Source of the DNA: a virus
IMG/VR virus record: IMGVR_UViG_3300030202_002298
Coordinates: 1 to 49,657 of that record
Direction: 5' to 3' (one strand)
DNA: 49,657 bases
The notes below the pieces were generated by a model. It was not told where the DNA came from. It saw only the letters and a program-made list of their open reading frames with translations, and did no database searches. The position numbers and the translations under genes are program-made. This document shows, one piece after another, positions 34,672-41,174 of the stretch; the first letter of the stretch is position 1; each line of letters starts with the position of its first letter.

Positions 34672-36057
34672 TTACATTAAACTTACACCTGCAAATAATG
34701 TCAGTGCCTTACTCCTATCTGACTCAGGGCCATCAGCATCGAAGTGATTAAGAATGGTATGCTCGATTGCATCCTTGCCTAACTCGGGCCATAGGAAGCA
34801 ACACTCTTCAGCCTGTCTGTATGTGATCGGCTTGTCATACGAACCAGTACCAACTACGCCACACTTGGATTGCACCTGCTTGACCACCCTAGATAAGTTC
34901 TTAGCGAAGTCTTGATCCACTCCTGTCCTACTCACTAATACCTTAGTCATGTTCGCCTCAGTCAATGGCTGGAAGATTGCTCGTATCTTGAATCGAGATA
35001 GCAATGACTCACACATTCTGAATGTACCTTGGTATTGTGTACCGATGTTAGCTGTCGCAATGAACACAGTGTCTATGCCTATGCGTACCTCACCTAGTTG
35101 ATCAATGTGTGTCCGTCTGTCTTGCAACAGTTCAAGCAATGGATTCTGAATGGAGGGATCAAGACGGTTCAACTCCTCTAACCGTACAACTACACCACCC
35201 ATACTGATAGCCTTCACGAATGCACTATGCTCAAAGAATGTCTTACCATCCCTAGCTTGCATGGTACCGAACCATTGCTGTGCCTCTCGTACAGTTGAAC
35301 AGTTGATCGAGAAGAACTTGCGATTGGTTGCCGCTGCGAATTGCTCTGCTGCCTTGGACTTACCCGATGACGGATCACCTTGAGCTAACACACACGACAT
35401 CCCCCTAATGCTTGCTGCATTGTTAACAGCCTTCCATAACTTCTTATGTTCCTTGCTTACAATGAAGTCACGGTCAACCTCTGGTACTGGTGGACTAAAC
35501 TCACCCATCTCAACAGTCGATGCGGTACTCACTGCTGATTCTAATGTCTTAACACGGGCATTAAGATTGTTCACATGATTCTCCATGTCATCGTATTGCT
35601 GCTTCGCTGCCTCGATACGGAAGTCATTGACCACCTCATGTGGGGCAGACATAAACCGCATAGGATCTGTAAGTACCTGCTCTTTGGTTAATAAAGGAGG
35701 AGGCACAAACACACCGTTACTTTTCATACGATTAGCAGGTGCTACCTCTGCCTCTTCCTCTTCTTGAGGTTCATCTTCGTATGGAGTGAGGTCACTAGTA
35801 GTGATGAAGGTTGCCAGCTTATTGGCTTGCTCTGATATCTCTTTAGACATGGAGACGGAAATGTCAGCGTCGATTGATTTATCTATAGCCCACTCAACCC
35901 AACCGCTGATCGTCTTGAATGTACTTGTCGTGTTATGGTTTATAGACTTCAAGATACATTGCTCTGCCATCTTGTTTATCTTTGCATCACCACTCGTAAT
36001 ACAAACTAACACTGTCTTTAACATACTGCTTACGTCTTGCTTTGTTTCTGTACTCAT
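34672..36057 (-). CDS. CobS/MoxR-like AAA+ ATPase, 461 aa
   Basis: N-terminal ~200 residues are helical with an acidic segment (~90-105) and a coiled coil (~150-180). The AAA core follows: Walker A GDPSSGKS (227-234), Walker B VVRLEELNR (~290-298), sensor-1 FIATANIG (Asn337), and arginine-finger region SLLSRFK (~350). It probably forms a hexamer that remodels a partner protein with the VWA protein downstream. N4-like phages also carry an AAA + VWA pair (known), with unclear function. Confidence 0.85.
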   Translation of the reverse strand: MSTETKQDVSSMLKTVLVCITSGDAKINKMAEQCILKSINHNTTSTFKTISGWVEWAIDKSIDADISVSMSKEISEQANKLATFITTSDLTPYEDEPQEEEEAEVAPANRMKSNGVFVPPPLLTKEQVLTDPMRFMSAPHEVVNDFRIEAAKQQYDDMENHVNNLNARVKTLESAVSTASTVEMGEFSPPVPEVDRDFIVSKEHKKLWKAVNNAASIRGMSCVLAQGDPSSGKSKAAEQFAAATNRKFFSINCSTVREAQQWFGTMQARDGKTFFEHSAFVKAISMGGVVVRLEELNRLDPSIQNPLLELLQDRRTHIDQLGEVRIGIDTVFIATANIGTQYQGTFRMCESLLSRFKIRAIFQPLTEANMTKVLVSRTGVDQDFAKNLSRVVKQVQSKCGVVGTGSYDKPITYRQAEECCFLWPELGKDAIEHTILNHFDADGPESDRSKALTLFAGVSLM

Positions 36058-36063
36058 CTTTAT

Positions 36064-36417
36064 TTATACTGCCTGTAGTTGCTTTCTTAATAATGCCATC
36101 GGACTATCTTCATCCTCTGACTTGACGGTAGGGACAGGCTTACCCTTACCTTTTCTGAACTTGAACTTGGTAGGAGTCTGACAACTGTGACCCCAGTACC
36201 CTTTGTTACCTGATTTCAATGCACGATAACCTGTCTTCTTGATGAACCCGTACTCTCTCAGCTCTTTCTCTGCTGCATCATCGAACCCATCACTTGTTAT
36301 CCAACACCAATCACCATCTTTCTCTATTGCTATACCCTTATTACTTGCCCACTCTATGCAAGTATCTTGACTAACAGGGTTGCGTTTCAGCCATCGCTTT
36401 TTCTTCGTACCACTCAT
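36064..36417 (-). CDS. Basic hypothetical protein, 117 aa
   Basis: Lys/Arg-rich at both ends, with an alpha/beta middle (TCIEWASNKGIAIEKDGDWC, then a helix) and a C-terminal GKGKPVP stretch. It overlaps the upstream 78-residue gene by 47 bases. No family recognised. The region between promoter-like site 36530-36540 and this gene might form its own transcript. Confidence 0.5.
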   Translation of the reverse strand: MSGTKKKRWLKRNPVSQDTCIEWASNKGIAIEKDGDWCWITSDGFDDAAEKELREYGFIKKTGYRALKSGNKGYWGHSCQTPTKFKFRKGKGKPVPTVKSEDEDSPMALLRKQLQAV

Positions 36418-36607
36418 GTCTTCTCTCTTGTATTGTTAACCTATCCTTACTACTACCCTTCCTTCTCCTTGGATTAGAGCAACACACACACTTAGGCTTC
36501 TCGCCTCTATACCTGACTAGCATCTGTATATTAGTGTCACAGTGTGAAGGATGGTATTCTGCGACCTCAAACCTGGGCCGCCATCTCTTGCGTGTAGTTC
36601 TTGCCAT
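36371..36607 (-). CDS. Cys-containing basic hypothetical protein, 78 aa
   Basis: Strongly basic with a CVCC cluster (KPKCVCCSNPRRRKG). Overlaps the 58-residue gene upstream by 41 bases and the 117-residue gene downstream by 47. Both overlaps are longer than usual here, so the true start might be further in; ATG 36607 is used provisionally. Confidence 0.4.
   Translation of the reverse strand: MARTTRKRWRPRFEVAEYHPSHCDTNIQMLVRYRGEKPKCVCCSNPRRRKGSSKDRLTIQERRHEWYEEKAMAETQPC
36530..36540 (-). promoter_or_regulatory. Candidate SP6-like promoter motif inside a gene
   Basis: Minus strand TGTGACACTAATATA, differing from the consensus at one base. It lies within the coding sequence of the 78-residue gene (codons for CDTNI), so coding chance cannot be excluded. 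It is upstream of the 117-residue gene and the AAA-VWA genes. Confidence 0.4.
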
Positions 36608-36743
36608 GCTTTCTGTATCTTTTGTTGTACTTTTTCTTCACTGATCTTACGTCTGATGGAGACATTGATTTCCTATGCCAACTACCTTTACCATCGAAGC
36701 AATCTCTCTCTGATCCGTCCTTACATGGTATCCTTGGACTCAC
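36567..36743 (-). CDS. Small basic hypothetical protein, 58 aa (GTG start)
   Basis: Reads from GTG 36743 (MSPRIPCKDGSERDCFDG, then a Lys/Arg-rich second half KKKYNKRYRKHGKNY). It shares GTGA with the stop of the upstream 61-residue gene, and a perfect GGAGG lies 10 bases before the start. Two cysteines lie in the N-terminal third. Unrecognised; the basic tail suggests nucleic-acid binding. Confidence 0.6.
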   Translation of the reverse strand: MSPRIPCKDGSERDCFDGKGSWHRKSMSPSDVRSVKKKYNKRYRKHGKNYTQEMAAQV

Positions 36744-36925
36744 CACGCTTTTTCCTCCGATAAAGTGTATAGATCGCTAATACTGGAACGAATTTCATCC
36801 CGGTACAGAGCCTTACCACTAAACTCTTTAAGTTGTTCTATGACTTCTTCGTGTTTGTATGTGCCTTTAGGGAGTCGCGCTATATCATATACTTGATCTA
36901 TGAATTCCTGATCTTTCATACTCAT
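36740..36925 (-). CDS. Small acidic hypothetical protein, 61 aa
   Basis: A helical, charged protein (MKDQEFIDQVYDIARLPKGT, then EVIEQLKEFSG). It overlaps the coiled-coil gene upstream and the 58-residue gene downstream by 4 bases each. No family recognised. Confidence 0.5.
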   Translation of the reverse strand: MSMKDQEFIDQVYDIARLPKGTYKHEEVIEQLKEFSGKALYRDEIRSSISDLYTLSEEKAW

Positions 36926-37443
36926 CCTTCTATTGCTGGTGTTGGTTGATAATCCAGAAGCGAGCCATCTATTTTCTCAATAAACTTTATCGCTTCACCT
37001 ACTGTCTCTATACTTAATATTGCTTGCACCTTAATGATGCTCTCATAATCACCTTCATTTTGTTTCTCCAAGGAATCTAACATCTTCCTATGTTCCTTAT
37101 ACTTCTTGAGCTTATCACCCTTCAGATTAATCTTACTCGGCTCCGTGTCCCATCTATAGGAAGTGATTCTATCATCTGCATTAATAGGCTTACACGCACT
37201 CTCCAACAACTGAACATTCAGCTCGTTTATCTCTGCACACTTCTGCTTTATCTGATTCTTTATCTTGTCTGCCCCAATGGATTCCTCATAACGACATTGT
37301 GCTGACTTAGTTTCTATATCAGTCTTATTATTTGCTAGTGTTCGCTTTTCCCTACCTATATCTACCAGTACATCTGATAACTTATTCTTCTCTGATGGGG
37401 TTAGTTTTCTCTCTTGGTTTGTATCTTTTATTATGTCTAACAT
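36922..37443 (-). CDS. Coiled-coil hypothetical protein, 173 aa
   Basis: Largely helical with Lys/Glu/Asn-rich heptad-like segments (KNKLSDVLVDIGREKRTLAN and following). Starts directly after the TAA of the 48-residue gene upstream. Unrecognised. Four-base overlap downstream. Confidence 0.5.
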   Translation of the reverse strand: MLDIIKDTNQERKLTPSEKNKLSDVLVDIGREKRTLANNKTDIETKSAQCRYEESIGADKIKNQIKQKCAEINELNVQLLESACKPINADDRITSYRWDTEPSKINLKGDKLKKYKEHRKMLDSLEKQNEGDYESIIKVQAILSIETVGEAIKFIEKIDGSLLDYQPTPAIEG

Positions 37444-37590
37444 TTATTTACCTTTCTGTTTTGTTGTTACTTGTTTGCTATCTCTCTTCATCTTCTCGAA
37501 CCACCAATCTGCTACCTCTGGTGATGCCTTTGCCCTTCCATCTCTACGGTTAGGCTTAACTCTTATCAGTGTTTGTTGTGTCATAATCAT
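37444..37590 (-). CDS. Basic microprotein, 48 aa
   Basis: Reads MIMTQQTLIRVKPNRRDGRA, then PEVADWWFEKMKRDS and a Lys-rich tail. It starts at ATG 37590 with a 4-base overlap to the upstream stop; its TAA is followed immediately by the next ATG. ATG 37584 is an alternative start. The tight coupling on both sides supports it as a gene. Function unknown; basic with a Trp-Trp pair. Confidence 0.6.
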   Translation of the reverse strand: MIMTQQTLIRVKPNRRDGRAKASPEVADWWFEKMKRDSKQVTTKQKGK

Positions 37591-37943
37591 GATCCCGATC
37601 CCGCATATTCCCCAGAATATCTACTAATAGGAAACGGGATGCCTACGATCCAGCCTTGCCCACAACCATCGCTTCCTACTAAGTATGCCCACGGACACAG
37701 CGACTTGATCCACTTGTCAGCCTTATATCTAGACTCCATGTCTGCCTCAATCCAATCGCCTTCCTTCCATTGGTTCTCCAGATTCCAGTAGTACGGTAGA
37801 TAGTAGAGAGTAAACCCACTATCACCCTCAACGTCATACACAGTCGTATACTTACCTATCTCCTTGAGTACACTGAACTGTGCTTCATGGGACAACTTGC
37901 CATCGTATAGGTTGCCCTCAAACGTAATAACTAGCTTGTTCAC
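37587..37943 (-). CDS. Hypothetical protein, 118 aa
   Basis: Mixed alpha/beta with many aromatics (e.g. TLYYLPYYWNLENQWKEGDW) and Gly/Ser-rich C-terminus with one Cys-Gly-Gln-Gly segment. Four-base overlap with the upstream gene. Unrecognised. Confidence 0.5.
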   Translation of the reverse strand: MNKLVITFEGNLYDGKLSHEAQFSVLKEIGKYTTVYDVEGDSGFTLYYLPYYWNLENQWKEGDWIEADMESRYKADKWIKSLCPWAYLVGSDGCGQGWIVGIPFPISRYSGEYAGSGS

Positions 37944-38146
37944 ATTAACCTCCCGTTACCTACCAGCACATTGCGTAGACAAGACCCTTGCCCTTTGCGT
38001 TTACTGTGTGATTGGTAGTGTTCATACGATTCCTCGGACATGATCTGTATTTCTCCCGCTGTCTTGTGCGAGTAGATCATAGCCCCTTTTCTCCTGCATT
38101 CCTGCCTAGGTTTAACTACCTTTGGCACATACACTCCATGCTTCAT
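37940..38146 (-). CDS. Small basic hypothetical protein, 68 aa
   Basis: Lys/Arg/His rich with two cysteines, no recognised domain. Overlaps the short membrane-protein gene upstream by 4 bases. Confidence 0.5.
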   Translation of the reverse strand: MKHGVYVPKVVKPRQECRRKGAMIYSHKTAGEIQIMSEESYEHYQSHSKRKGQGSCLRNVLVGNGRLM

Positions 38147-38262
38147 AACATCCTTTCTCCTGATATGGTTGGTGATAAAAAATACAGGGCCATCATCAAT
38201 GCGATAGCCCCGTACACAACTAGAGTGAGGACAATAAGCCCCACATTCTTTAATGTTTTCAT
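38143..38262 (-). CDS. Single-pass membrane microprotein, 39 aa
   Basis: Starts at ATG 38262 (MKTLKNVG) and contains one hydrophobic helix (LIVLTLVVYGAIALMMALYFL). The longer open frame upstream crosses the promoter motif and is rejected. The ribosome site AAAGG is about 6 bases upstream. First gene after the promoter at 38275-38285, so it is expected to be well expressed. It might affect the host membrane (inference). Confidence 0.6.
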   Translation of the reverse strand: MKTLKNVGLIVLTLVVYGAIALMMALYFLSPTISGERML

Positions 38263-38274
38263 GTCATTACCTTT

Positions 38275-38285
38275 TTTAGTGTCAC
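38275..38285 (-). promoter_or_regulatory. SP6-like phage promoter motif
   Basis: Minus strand TGTGACACTAAA followed by AAAGGTAATGAC and the ATG of the 39-residue membrane protein. As at 28496-28506, its TGA doubles as the stop of the upstream 111-residue gene. The predicted leader is only about 12 bases. Confidence 0.8.
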
Positions 38286-38617
38286 ATATCCCACCCATTA
38301 ATAGTAGAGAATTTATGATAGAAATACCTAGCTTCTGCACTATCTATCACATATTCCTGTAACAGCATGGCGATCCAGAAACGCATTGCTACCTTGCGTC
38401 CTCCACCTACAGCCTTGCCTTCTGTCCTTGCCTCTGAGCTAGGAACAATACTCTCCATCCATACCAATTCATCACGGTCTTCTGGATCTAGTACAGCCCA
38501 TGTATCAAAGGTATATTGATCAGGTAACTGTCGTTTCACCTCGTTATTACTACACTTCTTAGCCAATGAGTTGATCCCCACTGGCAATGGTCTACGCATT
38601 ACTTCTGTCTGTATCAT
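38282..38617 (-). CDS. Hypothetical protein, 111 aa
   Basis: Mixed helical protein with a charged middle (DTWAVLDPEDRDELVWMES) and Ala/Arg-rich C-terminus. Four-base overlap upstream; its stop is within the promoter motif. Unrecognised. Confidence 0.5.
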   Translation of the reverse strand: MIQTEVMRRPLPVGINSLAKKCSNNEVKRQLPDQYTFDTWAVLDPEDRDELVWMESIVPSSEARTEGKAVGGGRKVAMRFWIAMLLQEYVIDSAEARYFYHKFSTINGWDM

Positions 38618-38814
38618 TTGGTTCCTTTCACTTTTCTATAATCTTCCATCAATCTTGCCGTATCTTTAGCTATTTGTTCTATCTCTCTCTCTTTAAACCA
38701 ACACCACACATAATGGTGAACTGTATATGCTATACTGTATATTGATATTGCTACCAATCCACACATGACAATGATGCCTATATTTAAAGCTAATAACTGA
38801 ATTATATTATCCAT
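38614..38814 (-). CDS. Single-pass membrane protein, 66 aa
   Basis: An N-terminal hydrophobic helix (LLALNIGIIVMCGLVAISIYSI) followed by a charged cytosol-type tail (KEREIEQIAKDTARLMEDYR). Probably an inner-membrane protein. It precedes the 111-residue gene with a 4-base overlap. Unrecognised. Confidence 0.55.
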   Translation of the reverse strand: MDNIIQLLALNIGIIVMCGLVAISIYSIAYTVHHYVWCWFKEREIEQIAKDTARLMEDYRKVKGTK

Positions 38815-38838
38815 TTTATTATTATCCTTTCTATTTGA

Positions 38839-39414
38839 TTAAGAATTAATTAATTGCATTAACATAGATGCTTTTTGTTCTTTGTTTAAAGATGGCATCA
38901 TTTCCCCTAATATTGCCAAGCTATCAACTGGCTTCATAGGTGGAATACTTGCTATAGCTTCCTTCCTAGCTTTGACCAGTGATTTCTTTGTGGGCCTTGC
39001 GTATGTTGGTGCTTCCATGTTTCTTTTCTTGGTACGAAGGCAACTGCTTACAATTTCACCTGTCTTTTTGTTAGTTGTTACATCTAAGTTTACCTGATTG
39101 TTTTGCTCGAATATGTCTTTGATTCTTGCCTCAACTGCTTTGTGTGCTTTGACACTTTCTTCCTTCCAAGCTTTATGTTTCTTGGAGTAGAATTCTTTAT
39201 TCTTTGCTAATCTTACAAGTTTTCCTGATTTATATTCTAAAACAAGTTTACCGTTTGACTCTCTTGCCCACTTCTTCTGATTTAAGTTACAGTATGTCAT
39301 CCAAGACATTGCAGGTGTATCACCACTGTCTTTAATTGCTACTTCCTTATTGCTGATTGTTTCTTTAATAAGGCCACCGTTTTTAACACTAGGAACTACT
39401 TTTTTATTTGTCAT
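38839..39414 (-). CDS. Basic hypothetical protein, 191 aa
   Basis: Start at ATG 39414 (MTNKKVVPS); the frame upstream has only TTG and overlaps no gene. Lys-rich throughout with a helical middle and a more acidic Met/Leu-rich C-terminus (SLNKEQKASMLMQLI). It is the first gene leftward of the non-coding hub. Function unknown. Confidence 0.5.
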   Translation of the reverse strand: MTNKKVVPSVKNGGLIKETISNKEVAIKDSGDTPAMSWMTYCNLNQKKWARESNGKLVLEYKSGKLVRLAKNKEFYSKKHKAWKEESVKAHKAVEARIKDIFEQNNQVNLDVTTNKKTGEIVSSCLRTKKRNMEAPTYARPTKKSLVKARKEAIASIPPMKPVDSLAILGEMMPSLNKEQKASMLMQLINS

Positions 39415-39506
39415 AATATACTTTCTTTTTGCTACTCTGTTTTTATTCAGCCTTGTAACTGACAATTAATTCAACTGTAGAATAATTGGGAACATTAACA
39501 GTGCGG

Positions 39507-39517
39507 TATAGTGTCAT
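39507..39517 (-). promoter_or_regulatory. SP6-like promoter motif, TATA variant
   Basis: Minus strand ATGACACTATA, identical to the SP6 core from -10 to -1. It lies about 93 bases before the ATG of the 191-residue gene and inside the GGTATAG inverted repeat. Confidence 0.6.
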
Positions 39518-40218
39518 TGACTCATATTCATCGAATACTGCTATACCACAAAAGTATCTGTTATTAAGGGGATTGGATGCTGTCACTGTTTGTCGTGCCT
39601 CCTCTCCGGCTCCTCGCCTCAAAGTGTAACCCTATCATCTTCTGATGTTGCTAGTTATCTTCAGCCATTCTCATGCCTATTCTCATGCCCCACTATGTAC
39701 AGCCCTCAGCTTCCATATAGATCTCACACTCGTGAACCGTCTATATTACCCTGAATTCAACTTCTGATTATTTGCTTCATGTATTAAGTTTATTTGATAA
39801 ACAAGGGATGTCATCCAACCCTACAAGATAATCTCTTCTCGAAGTATCTACTGCTAACTAAGTTAAAGATTACGATTGCATATGATTACCTTAATCACTC
39901 GCTCTCACACTTCCATTGCCTAGGTTAGTTAATGCAATGGTTTCTTGTCGCATGGTACTTTGATTGCCTGTCGCATTGGTTCGCTTGTTAACTATTTCAA
40001 GAATAGAAGATTTAGGACTTGAGGAGGGGCATATTATACCGGCCCGTATTTTCTCGCACGACTTACTCGAACTCGCAGTATGTTGGCTGCAAGGTATGTC
40101 AAAGAGCATTAAGTTAACTCTTACACCTATACCTATTGAGTTGTGACCCTATATCAATAGTGTGACACCCCATGTGTGAGATCGAGGGGCGGGGGTGAGG
40201 GGGGAAAGCTTTTTGTCG

Positions 40219-40230
40219 CGACTCACTATA
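40219..40230 (+). promoter_or_regulatory. T7-like promoter core on plus strand
   Basis: CGACTCACTATA on the plus strand is identical to T7 promoter positions -12 to -1, followed by TAC and an ATG rather than GGG. It lies just upstream of the only two plus-strand genes. A 12-base exact match is expected less than once per 100 such windows. Confidence 0.55.
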
Positions 40231-40233
40231 TAC

Positions 40234-40290
40234 ATGTCTCTTCTCAACTTTCTGGCATTTTTCAGATTTCGATTTATGCTTTTTGAGTGA
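40234..40290 (+). CDS. Possible leader peptide, 18 aa
   Basis: ATG TCT ... TGA encodes MSLLNFLAFFRFRFMLFE, a hydrophobic Phe-rich peptide. Its TGA overlaps the GTG start of the next gene (GTGA) and it begins 3 bases after the T7-like core. The gene-like overlap favours translational coupling; the peptide's reality is unproven. Confidence 0.3.
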   Translation: MSLLNFLAFFRFRFMLFE

Positions 40291-40619
40291 GGCTTTTTGG
40301 ATTCAAGATTTGTAGATACCAGGAGTGGTTGACTGTAATTAAAATTGAGTTTGGCAGGGTTACTCTTCGTGACAAAATTAAGCTGTTCGTTACAATGATC
40401 CGATCAATCAAGTGGAGTCGTGATAAGACGTTTAGGAGAAAGTATAGGAGTTGTTATCGCTGTCCTTTGTACCATCGGGATTTACGGCGTTGTCGCCCTT
40501 ATAATGACAGTCCTGCTGGGTGTGGGTGCTATATGCCATTTAAGATCTCGCTTGGTGGAGGGTGTTGGATCAATGAAACTTTTCCAGAAGAGGATTTAGG
40601 TTGGAAAAAAAGAAACTAG
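40287..40619 (+). CDS. Cys-rich putative metal-binding protein, 110 aa
   Basis: GTG start at 40287; ATG 40395 (MIRSIKWSR) is an alternative. The N-terminal ~60 residues are basic and helical. From ~50 the pattern CYRCPLYHRDLRRC, then AGCGCYMPFK and GGCW, spaces six to seven cysteines like a small zinc-binding module found in other phage proteins (recalled, weak). One of only two plus-strand genes. Overlaps the next gene by 19 bases. Confidence 0.55.
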   Translation: MRLFGFKICRYQEWLTVIKIEFGRVTLRDKIKLFVTMIRSIKWSRDKTFRRKYRSCYRCPLYHRDLRRCRPYNDSPAGCGCYMPFKISLGGGCWINETFPEEDLGWKKRN

Positions 40620-40837
40620 AACCGCATTACTATGTATTCGTCTTGGAATTGAATGGCGAGTTTTATGAATGTGGTGCTAGGTGTAGTTCTGAGGAGGATG
40701 GTTTTAATATGAGGATACTAACCAACAGTACATTACCAGAGGAAGAGATCCCTGAGACTGTGGTTGAGGTGATTGATGGGTGGATTGAGGATACTAAGAG
40801 TGCTTATCACCAGAAGTATTTGATGACGCTACCTTAA
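40601..40837 (+). CDS. Small acidic hypothetical protein, 78 aa
   Basis: TTG start at 40601 (MEKKKLEPHYYVFVLELNG). Acidic with two cysteines and a helical C-terminus. It overlaps the first plus-strand gene by 19 bases. Its 3' end overlaps the 3' end of the minus-strand 80-residue gene by 44 bases, so transcripts collide. Function unknown. Confidence 0.5.
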   Translation: MEKKKLEPHYYVFVLELNGEFYECGARCSSEEDGFNMRILTNSTLPEEEIPETVVEVIDGWIEDTKSAYHQKYLMTLP

Positions 40838-41036
40838 GTTCTCTTAGCATAGGTATTTCTTTATATAATTTGTTAATGGTATATTCGGCAGCTGATAGAG
40901 TGACATAAAACTTTTCAACTAAGGCTGTCCCGTCATCGACAAATACCTTTTTGTATGAGATCTCGGGAGGCTTCTCCGGTACTTCTATGCCATGGCAGAA
41001 TTTTCGAGGTTTACAGTTACATCTACAGTTTTTCAT
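40794..41036 (-). CDS. Small protein with Cys-rich N-terminus, 80 aa
   Basis: MKNCRCNCKPRKFC places four cysteines in the first 14 residues; the rest looks like an alpha/beta domain (YKKVFVDDGTALVEKFYVTL, then a helix). Converges with the plus-strand 78-residue gene over 44 bases. Second gene after the promoter at 41160-41170. Confidence 0.5.
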   Translation of the reverse strand: MKNCRCNCKPRKFCHGIEVPEKPPEISYKKVFVDDGTALVEKFYVTLSAAEYTINKLYKEIPMLRELKVASSNTSGDKHS

Positions 41037-41139
41037 TAATCTTTTTTGCCTGATATATGGCGTTTTTTAGTATGCGAATACATTCTATTTGAGTTGTTTG
41101 CCTTAAAGCAGTCTCCAGGTTCTTGATTAGATCAGACAT
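41023..41139 (-). CDS. Microprotein, 38 aa
   Basis: Reads MSDLIKNLETALRQTTQIEC and then IRILKNAIYQAKKINEKL, a single amphipathic helical protein. A strong Shine-Dalgarno (GGAGGCTT before ATG 41139) lies 20 bases after the promoter motif at 41160-41170. It overlaps the next start by 14 bases. Unrecognised. Confidence 0.6.
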   Translation of the reverse strand: MSDLIKNLETALRQTTQIECIRILKNAIYQAKKINEKL

Positions 41140-41159
41140 AAGCCTCCATCTTTATCATT

Positions 41160-41170
41160 TTTAGTGTCAC
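41160..41170 (-). promoter_or_regulatory. SP6-like phage promoter motif
   Basis: Minus strand TGTGACACTAAA followed by AATGATAAAG and GGAGG. It lies 4 bases after the stop of the HU-like gene. Its transcript would run against the plus-strand island. Confidence 0.78.
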
Positions 41171-41174
41171 AAGG

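Larger units (their letters stand above)
39415..40233. other. Divergent non-coding hub with inverted repeats (possible origin/control region)
   Basis: About 820 bases with no convincing gene, exceptional in this compact genome, between left-going and right-going genes. It holds perfect inverted repeats at 39505-39511/39541-39547 (GGTATAG), 39715-39721/39740-39746 (ATATAGA) and 39913-39919/39934-39940 (CCATTGC). A 12-base tandem duplication lies at 39667-39690 and TGTCGCAT is repeated near 39946 and 39968. A G-rich tract lies at 40184-40206. There are promoter-like motifs at both ends. A minus-strand TATAAT occurs near 40035. A replication origin, attachment site or early control region are all possible. 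Confidence 0.6.

Noticed and set aside
34672-36057. Cobalamin biosynthesis function for the AAA-VWA pair
   Set aside because: No other cobalamin gene is present; the similarity is to the chelatase architecture, not the pathway.
38263-38340. Longer version of the 39-residue membrane protein
   Set aside because: The upstream part runs through the promoter motif and inside the previous gene; a ribosome site precedes the internal ATG.
40070-40100. GAGTTCGAG as a tRNA T-loop on the minus strand
   Set aside because: No pairing T-stem, acceptor stem or anticodon arm could be built around it.
39891-40146. Two overlapping opposite frames (72 and 60 codons) in the non-coding hub
   Set aside because: Neither has a ribosome site, typical composition or coupling; both cross inverted repeats. 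The plus-strand one is slightly protein-like but not enough.
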